Under the pieces are notes generated by a model that was given only the letters and a program-made list of their open reading frames with translations, was not told the DNA's origin and searched no databases. From the NCBI GenBank assembly GCA_963965975.1, contig OZ014425.1, positions 1,002,501-1,066,500 of the forward strand: 64,000 bases of DNA, read 5' to 3'. The position numbers and the translations under genes are program-made. Source of the stretch: Xestospongia bergquistia (Eukaryota > Porifera > Demospongiae > Haplosclerida > Petrosiidae). Below, in pieces: positions 58,588 to 64,000 of this stretch (position 1 is the first letter of the stretch; every line of letters starts with the position of its first letter).

Positions 58588-59726
58588 TTATTTACAAATC
58601 TGGAAACCAAGACCTCGGAATGGTTCAGTTTGCTGCTTTTTCTGTGTCTCTCGAGCATCCTTTTCTAATAGTAGATTCATAAACTTGTCAAGTGCAGCTT
58701 GTTCCTGCATTTTCTTCTTATTGAGCTCCTCAATCTTGTTCTTTCTAATCATAGCTTGTTCCTGCATTTTCTTCCTGATATTATCTTGATGTTGCTATCA
58801 AAGAAACACACTCCATAAATATACAGATCTGGACTTCATTATCAATATCTTACCTTCCTCCTGGCTTCAGCCGCAGTTTGCTTTTTCTTTAACTCTTTTT
58901 TCAGTTCTTTTCTCTTTCTTTTAGGATTTTCCACATCAAGATTAGGTTTTGGAGCAAGAGGATGTTCCTCCTCATCTTCAAAGACTAATTCAAACCGGAG
59001 ACCTCCATGAGTTGGACAACGGTTTTCATAACGACCAAATTTGACATCTGGTTCTTCAAAATCTTGTAGAACTGGTTCAGGAGTATCAAAGAGCTCCTCA
59101 TCTAAAGGAAAAACTGGCGAAGCACTCTTAGAAGGCTTGGACTTCTTAAGAACCTTCTCTAATGGAAGCTGATCCTCCTCTTTCTTGGATTTCTTCCATG
59201 ACATTGTCAATGTAGGCTTGTCTAGGTCAGGTAGTGTAATGGTGACAACATCATCAGGATTAGTAGGGACATGAGGTTTAACATCTTGTTGGAGAATCTC
59301 TTGCACTTCTTCATCAGATAACTCAGCTTGTCCTGGAAGGATAAAGAGACGATAGTCAGGAATACCAGGACCTGAAGGAGGCTTAGGAAGAGAATTGTCA
59401 TCAGGTAAGAGTGGAGAAGAGATGAGGGGAGAAGTAAACACAGTGACTGGTTTTTGTTCATCTTCTTTTGTTGTATCATCTAGTTCAGTTCCTCGCCACC
59501 ATTTTGCAGGTTGAACAGAATTAGAATTATCAGTGTCTTTTTTAGTCTTCTTAACAGAAGAAAGCCAACGGGATTGTGATTTAGTAATTGAAACAGACTT
59601 CTTCTCTGCTTTCTCAGCTTTCAATTTCTTATCAATTTTTTTGAAGTAGTCTGGATCAAAAGGTTGAATAGGAGTGCTCCATCTTTTTTGAAATGGGAGT
59701 CTGGTATGAGACAATTGAGACCCCAT
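58588..59726 (-). CDS. MG-x-x-LSH family protein, member C (unknown function)
   Basis: 359 residues, two exons (58854-59726, 58588-58794, phase 0). It is very close to member A along exon 1 and the start of exon 2, in both DNA and protein, including PAKWW, the acidic blocks, FGRYENRCPTHGGLRFELVF and the KKMQEQA/ALDKFMN coiled coil. It differs in the Lys/Ser-rich stretch after residue 45 and at the C-terminus, which here ends in RGLGFQICK. MGSQLS gives the same myristoylation-type start; the in-frame ATG 16 codons upstream would bury Gly2, so 59726 is preferred. Its promoter matches member A. Confidence 0.75.
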
Positions 59727-59946
59727 GCTATCAATAAATAGAACATTGAATGACAAGTTCATGAGTAAATACACATTGAAAATTGTAACAAGTAAGTTCT
59801 ACTTACTTAAAAGTCTTTTTTGAGATAAATTCGGGAGTGATCAGTAAGTATTAATGAAGTCAATAACACAGTAAAACGGTTGCAAAAACAACACTGGTAA
59901 AATAAGTTCTTTCAGAAGAGAAAATGGCGGACTGAATAATAGCTTG

Positions 59947-60060
59947 TACGTTACTATAGCGGCGCATCTGCGCAAGAGATCTGATTGGTCAAAAAATCCG
60001 TTGTACCGCTATCGCAATTAGCATCGTATTTGATTGGCCAGGATCCGTTGTCTTGGTTAT
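59947..60060 (-). promoter_or_regulatory. Promoter block C, collinear with block A; possibly bidirectional
   Basis: On the minus strand: CCAAGACAACGG (60045-60056), GGCCAATCA (60031-60039), GACCAATCA (59982-59990), and a GTTACG-like site (59949). Distances to the ATG at 59726 equal those in block A to within a few bases. The block also lies about 120 bases before the plus-strand gene at 60181, so both may share it. Confidence 0.65.
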
Positions 60061-60180
60061 GGATTATTGTCCGCCCCTTTTCTTATTATAAGTTATTAAT
60101 TAATAATTATTAATAATGCCACAATAATCCTGTGTGATGTCTGTTATTATGAGTTACCATGGAGAAACATCAGTACAGAT

Positions 60181-60594
60181 ATGGATGATCTTTGTGTTCA
60201 TGGAAAATGGGTGGAAGGAGTTTGTGTATGCAATAAAGGCTATGATACAGGCTTCAATCATCTCTTACTTTATCCCAAATACTGTGAAAATGAAAAGGTC
60301 ACAGTCATCGAGGTGGACTCATATGTTACTAGTGAAGAGCTGCTATACTATGTAGCTATGGCATTAACAGTGCTCATTGCAACATGGAGCATACTGGCTG
60401 TGAATACACTATGTGTCAGTATAGGAGAGAAAATCAAACTTCATAAAAGTACAAAGAAAATTGAACAGGAGTGGAAACAATTTAGTAATGAACAAAGGAA
60501 TTACGACACACATGTCATATTAGATGCAGCATTGTGGGATCCACCTTCTCGTCAATTTAAGTGTATCGTCAGCTCACAGGATAAACCTATTTGA
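60181..60594 (+). CDS. Small single-pass membrane protein with Cys-rich N-terminus
   Basis: 137 residues, not recognised. The N-terminus has an EGF-like cysteine pattern (C-VHGKWVEGVCVCNKGYD...YC), then one hydrophobic span (about 58-83, LLYYVAMALTVLIATWSIL), then a charged cytosolic part of about 50 residues. No signal peptide precedes the cysteines. The frame stays open upstream for about 25 codons with more cysteines (CDVCYYE), so the real start may be in an unseen upstream exon. Type I topology is inferred. Confidence 0.5.
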   Translation: MDDLCVHGKWVEGVCVCNKGYDTGFNHLLLYPKYCENEKVTVIEVDSYVTSEELLYYVAMALTVLIATWSILAVNTLCVSIGEKIKLHKSTKKIEQEWKQFSNEQRNYDTHVILDAALWDPPSRQFKCIVSSQDKPI

Positions 60595-60888
60595 ATGCAG
60601 TGTTTTCCTTGTCTTGATTTAATTTCATATTAAAGATACTAATTATTATCAACAACTGTTTATTTTGAATTTCATCTATACATTTAAGAAGAAAGTACAT
60701 CAAATTTAAGAACAAAAGAGAAAGTAACTTGTTCATATAAAAGTGTGCAGCAATTAAAAGAATTACAATCAATTATTAATGGCTAAATTTAGAGTCAACA
60801 CACATACACAAACACAAATACAGTAATATCTCATACCTACAAGTGCAATGTTGTTATAAATTAATAGACAAATTACTTTTAATAAGCT

Positions 60889-63685
60889 TTAATTTGACAA
60901 AGGGTCTTTCCAATCTTGTTCCTCAGTTGTCACCAGTGGATGATCAACATCTTCAGACTCAACAAAGGTTTGTTTATCAGGAGGAGGAGCTAAAAAGGAG
61001 CATTTCAAACAACAACAACAATAATAACATGTATCCATCTTACTTGTCAATGTCTCATAGTCTGGTAGTTCTCCAGAGAAAGGTAGTTTATGAAGCAAGA
61101 GATCTCGAATCTAAACAGAGAAGTAAAATTATGTATGAACAATACAGGATGTAAAGGAAGTTACTTATAATACTGACATCCAGGTATGCACATAATTAAA
61201 AGTACACAAATTGACTACATACTTTAATTTTTGTAATAATTTGATAAGCACAATAACTTCCTCAATAAACAAAATGTACTAATGACCTGTTTTAATCCAG
61301 CAATTGCTAAATACATTGGTGTCTCATTGTTTTCAGGCATCTCTAGTTCTTCTACTTGAAGTTGCAATTCATCGAGAATACTCTCCATCTTTCGACCACA
61401 ATACAAACACTTTGCTTCACTATTTTCAAGCTGCTCTTTAATTCTGTCAATTTCACTTAGAGCTCTGGGCCTTGTCTAGATAAAAGACATCATTAATATC
61501 TGATTATGGTACAAAGGGCTAAAGATTTGACAATTTTATTTGATAACATCTTTCATAGTCACATGATTATTATTATAATTATGGGTATTAGTGAACTATT
61601 TAAAAAACCCTCATAATTAACAAAACAAACCTTGGGATTTTTTATCATCTCCTGTTCATCCACTTTAGCCTGTTCAATTATATTAACAGTTGTACCTGGT
61701 GTGTCTGCTTTTGGATGAGATGATGACCTGCTTTCTCCAAATTTAGATAAAGAAAGTTTTGTTGGAAGATTAATTGGTTTTGTAGGAATATGCATTTGTT
61801 TTTTAGCTGATACAATAACACTTCTTGTCTTATGTGCAATCTAGAGAGAGAGAGAGAGAGAGAGAGATACATATTAAAGATGAATTGAATAAGAAAAGAT
61901 CAATAATTTCCTTGAGAATGTGTATACAAGTTCAAAGAATTGTTGATGTATCCTCTAGTGCTGTCAAAAGTGATGTCGCAAAATGGCAACATGATGGTCT
62001 ATTTGCTGTAACTAGTGGTGAAGTGATCTATTATCAAGAAATATCTCTTTAAAAGAATACTTTGTCAGCAAAAACTATGTGCATGGATGACCTTTTCTTT
62101 GATATACATAGCTAGCTATCTAAGAAAGCACTTACTTGGATAACCTATTGCACAAGACAAGTCTAAAACAACATATTTTAGGTAACTGTCATATATAAAT
62201 GTTAGTGTTAGTTAACTAAACATCTTAATGATAATAATAGAAGAACATTAGTAACCATATCAAGAATATTTTCACATCAGATTATGTCCTTTTGACTTGT
62301 ATATAAAAAGCTACTCTACTCATCAAAACACATAGAACAGGCAAACAGAATATAACAAACAATAACTATCCTACAATTACAATGCAAACTGTTCATCTTA
62401 TTCTTTTATCTCTCCTCTCTACAGCAGCTCATTGCAATATTGGTGGGGAGTGGACTAAAATAATCGGGTCGATGACTCAAGTTTACGCCAATGCTGACTA
62501 TGTTTGGGGAGTCAATCCATATGGACAGATTCATATTTGTGCACGACCTTGTACTGGCAACTGGATTCATTCAGGTGATAACGTAAGAAGTTTTGATACT
62601 GACTCCATTCATGCTTGGGCTGTCGGTGGTGACAGTTACAGCTACCTCAAAGCCATGGACACTACAGGAAGTTGGGGGCAACGTACTGAAATTACTAATA
62701 TGATTGATGTTGCTTCTGGTGGTAGTACATATGTTTGGTTTCTTAACAACAATAAAGACATATACAGGTGGCGTCATATCAGTGGAACAATACAAAAATT
62801 TCCTGGCAAATTTGATCAAATTGATGCTGGTTTTGACTATCTCTATGCTGTCAATACTACTACTAACACTATATATGTACGACGTGTTGATGGACGAGGT
62901 AATTGGCGTACTATCCCAGGTAAAATGAAATATGTGACAGCTGGTATGAGAGATATCTTTGCTATTGGCGTGGACAACAACCTCTATCGCTGTGAGATAC
63001 CATGTGCTGGTTTGTGGGAAGCTGTTAATTTTCCAGAGACTGGTCTCTCTCAAATTGATGCTACTATTGATGGTCTATTTGCTGTAACTAGTGGTGGAGT
63101 GATCTATTATCATGAAATACCTCTTTAATAAAAAGAGCATAGTCTGTAAAAGACTAACTGTGTGTGTCTATATATTATAGTTGGCATAGTTTTATTTCAA
63201 TGTGTGTGTATTATTGACTTCATTAACAACTGTAATAACTTGATAGATTGCTATCATTTTGTTATTGATGTGTTTATTAAGAATTTTTCATTATTTCTAG
63301 TCAATGGGTGGAGGGTGATCTTGTACTTAACACATACAAATTATGCATGAGTAAAACGAGAGGAATGTTTTTCTAACACCATATGATCATAAATAATAAA
63401 GTAAGTTTACTCTATTATCTATGACATGACTACAAATATGAAATGGTACCAAACACATAAAAAAGGATTTCAAACTTTAATTTACATCTTACACACTTAC
63501 ACAATGATAATGATTATTAATACTACTCATCACAGACATTACTATTAATACTAACCCGTTGTGACTTCTTCATACCCTCTGGAGAAGGTTGCTCTTGAAC
63601 ATGAAGTTGGTTTGACACTCTCACAGGGACATTGTTAAATTGTGTCCATTCTCGAACATAGGGTACTGGATTAGGATAAAGAGTC

Positions 63686-63739
<54 letters not shown>

Positions 63740-64000
63740 AAGAAGACTATCATAGCAATTAAAGAGGTATTAAGATTACAACACATACTACAGTATCATT
63801 TAGCATAATACATTGCTCACTAACTGGGTTTTTCAAATGTAAAGCTTTTTGCACTAAATCAGAGACTTCATAAATAGTAGGATACTTCATAAGTAGTTGC
63901 ATACATGTCCCATAATCATCAGTTAATACTGTGTGTGTGTGAGAGAGAGAGGGAAAGAGATTTATAAAAATCTCTTCCATTAATTTCTACTTACATGTAT
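60889..64000 (-). CDS. 3' part of a TBC1D5-like Rab GAP (5' end outside window)
   Basis: Exons joined in phase: 63995-64000 (end of an exon), 63792-63928, 63556-63684, 61631-61840, 61287-61475, 61044-61110 and 60889-60989. The first full one encodes LLMKYPTIYEVSDLVQKALHLKNP, which resembles the segment just after the TBC domain of TBC1D5. Then come a disordered linker, a coiled segment with CLYCGRKMESILDELQ, AIAGLKQIRDLLL, and a C-terminal acidic tail (EEQDWKDPL). TBC1D5 acts on Rab7 with retromer and in autophagy. The catalytic TBC domain itself is not in the window, so the name rests on its C-terminal region. Confidence 0.58.
61843..61867 (-). repeat. (CT)n at a TBC1D5-like exon acceptor
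   Basis: GA repeats on the plus strand, which are CT on the gene strand and run directly into the acceptor of exon 61631-61840. Confidence 0.8.
61994..62052 (+). pseudogene. 3' relic of a tectonin-type lectin copy
   Basis: GATGGTCTATTTGCTGTAAC and the following bases match the last 20 codons of the lectin gene at 62382 with a few changes, ending in TAA. The upstream part of the domain is missing. Confidence 0.75.
62300..62310 (+). promoter_or_regulatory. TATA box of the tectonin-type gene
   Basis: TATATAAAAAG lies about 75-80 bases before the ATG at 62382. Confidence 0.6.
62382..63128 (+). CDS. Secreted tectonin-type beta-propeller lectin
   Basis: Single-exon, 248 residues. The signal peptide (about 1-18, LILLSLLSTAAHC) is followed by five to six tectonin repeats of about 38 residues. 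Each has a W-x-x-I-x-G-x-M/F-x-x-V/I-x-A start and a V/I-(W/Y/F)-G/A-V-N strand: GGEWTKIIGSMTQVYA, YVWGVN, NWRTIPGKMKYVTAG, IFAIGVDNNLYRC, LFAVTSGGVIYYHE. This is the pattern of fish egg lectin, tachylectin-1 and Physarum tectonins, which bind glycans or bacterial surface sugars; an extracellular defence or recognition role is inferred. It lies on the opposite strand inside an intron of the TBC1D5-like gene, next to a relic copy. Confidence 0.8.
   Translation: MQTVHLILLSLLSTAAHCNIGGEWTKIIGSMTQVYANADYVWGVNPYGQIHICARPCTGNWIHSGDNVRSFDTDSIHAWAVGGDSYSYLKAMDTTGSWGQRTEITNMIDVASGGSTYVWFLNNNKDIYRWRHISGTIQKFPGKFDQIDAGFDYLYAVNTTTNTIYVRRVDGRGNWRTIPGKMKYVTAGMRDIFAIGVDNNLYRCEIPCAGLWEAVNFPETGLSQIDATIDGLFAVTSGGVIYYHEIPL
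63129..63555. other. 3' flank of tectonin-type gene, host intron
   Basis: No gene. AT-rich. Confidence 0.45.
63685..63736 (-). repeat. (CT)n at a TBC1D5-like exon acceptor
   Basis: GA repeats on the plus strand. On the gene strand (CT)n ends in CTCTAG at exon 63556-63684. A similar (CT)(CA) tract precedes exon 63792-63928. Confidence 0.85.

Overview
The window is about 64 kb of AT-rich metazoan nuclear DNA, most probably from a demosponge such as Amphimedon. The evidence is the mix of animal-only genes (MYD88, MDC1, LMBR1-type, BAZ2-type, a three-CH filamin), short GT-AG introns of roughly 45-500 bp, gene spacing often below 300 bp, and lineage-specific tandem families of lectin-like and 7TM genes. 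The species is an inference. All exon models were read by eye from splice consensus, reading phase and family similarity.

Layout. (1) 0.3-11.7 kb: an MDC1-like DNA-damage mediator on the minus strand. FHA, acidic T-x-x-Y repeats and tandem BRCT join in phase across eight exons. Its 8.2-kb intron 2 holds an opposite-strand family of secreted jacalin-like genes: two intact, one internally deleted, one frame-damaged and one relic. (2) 11.9-15.3 kb: two tandem single-domain GT31 chondroitin-synthase-like glycosyltransferases, with a Harbinger-like relic and duplicated segments between them. (3) 15.5-18 kb: mitochondrial GatA/QRSL1. (4) 18-22.6 kb (minus): a jitterbug-type filamin with three CH domains and eight filamin repeats. 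(5) 22.8-26 kb: MYD88. (6) 26.3-28.2 kb (minus): a SKICH/coiled-coil/zinc-finger autophagy receptor of the CALCOCO/TAX1BP1 type. (7) 31.8-42.8 kb: a BAZ2-type chromatin remodeller subunit, with a TA-flanked MITE in a late intron.

(8) 43.4-52.8 kb: CLN3/battenin. Its 7-kb intron 4 holds three same-strand 7TM receptor genes (one with an in-frame stop), a 7TM relic, and the first member of an uncharacterised three-gene family with a myristoylation-type MG-x-x-LSH N-terminus. (9) 53.1-59.7 kb (minus): the other two members of that family flank an LMBR1/LIMR-type membrane protein gene. Two paralogues share a collinear promoter block (X-box-like half-site plus two CCAAT boxes). (10) 60.2 kb: a small single-pass membrane protein. 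(11) 60.9-64 kb (minus): the 3' part of a TBC1D5-like gene, whose 1.7-kb intron encloses an opposite-strand secreted tectonin-type lectin gene.

Two themes recur. Rapidly duplicating secreted or surface genes (jacalin-like, 7TM, tectonin) sit inside large introns of conserved housekeeping genes (MDC1, CLN3, TBC1D5-like). Almost every pyrimidine microsatellite lies, in sense orientation, directly at a 3' splice acceptor. I saw no rRNA, tRNA, CRISPR or prokaryotic features.
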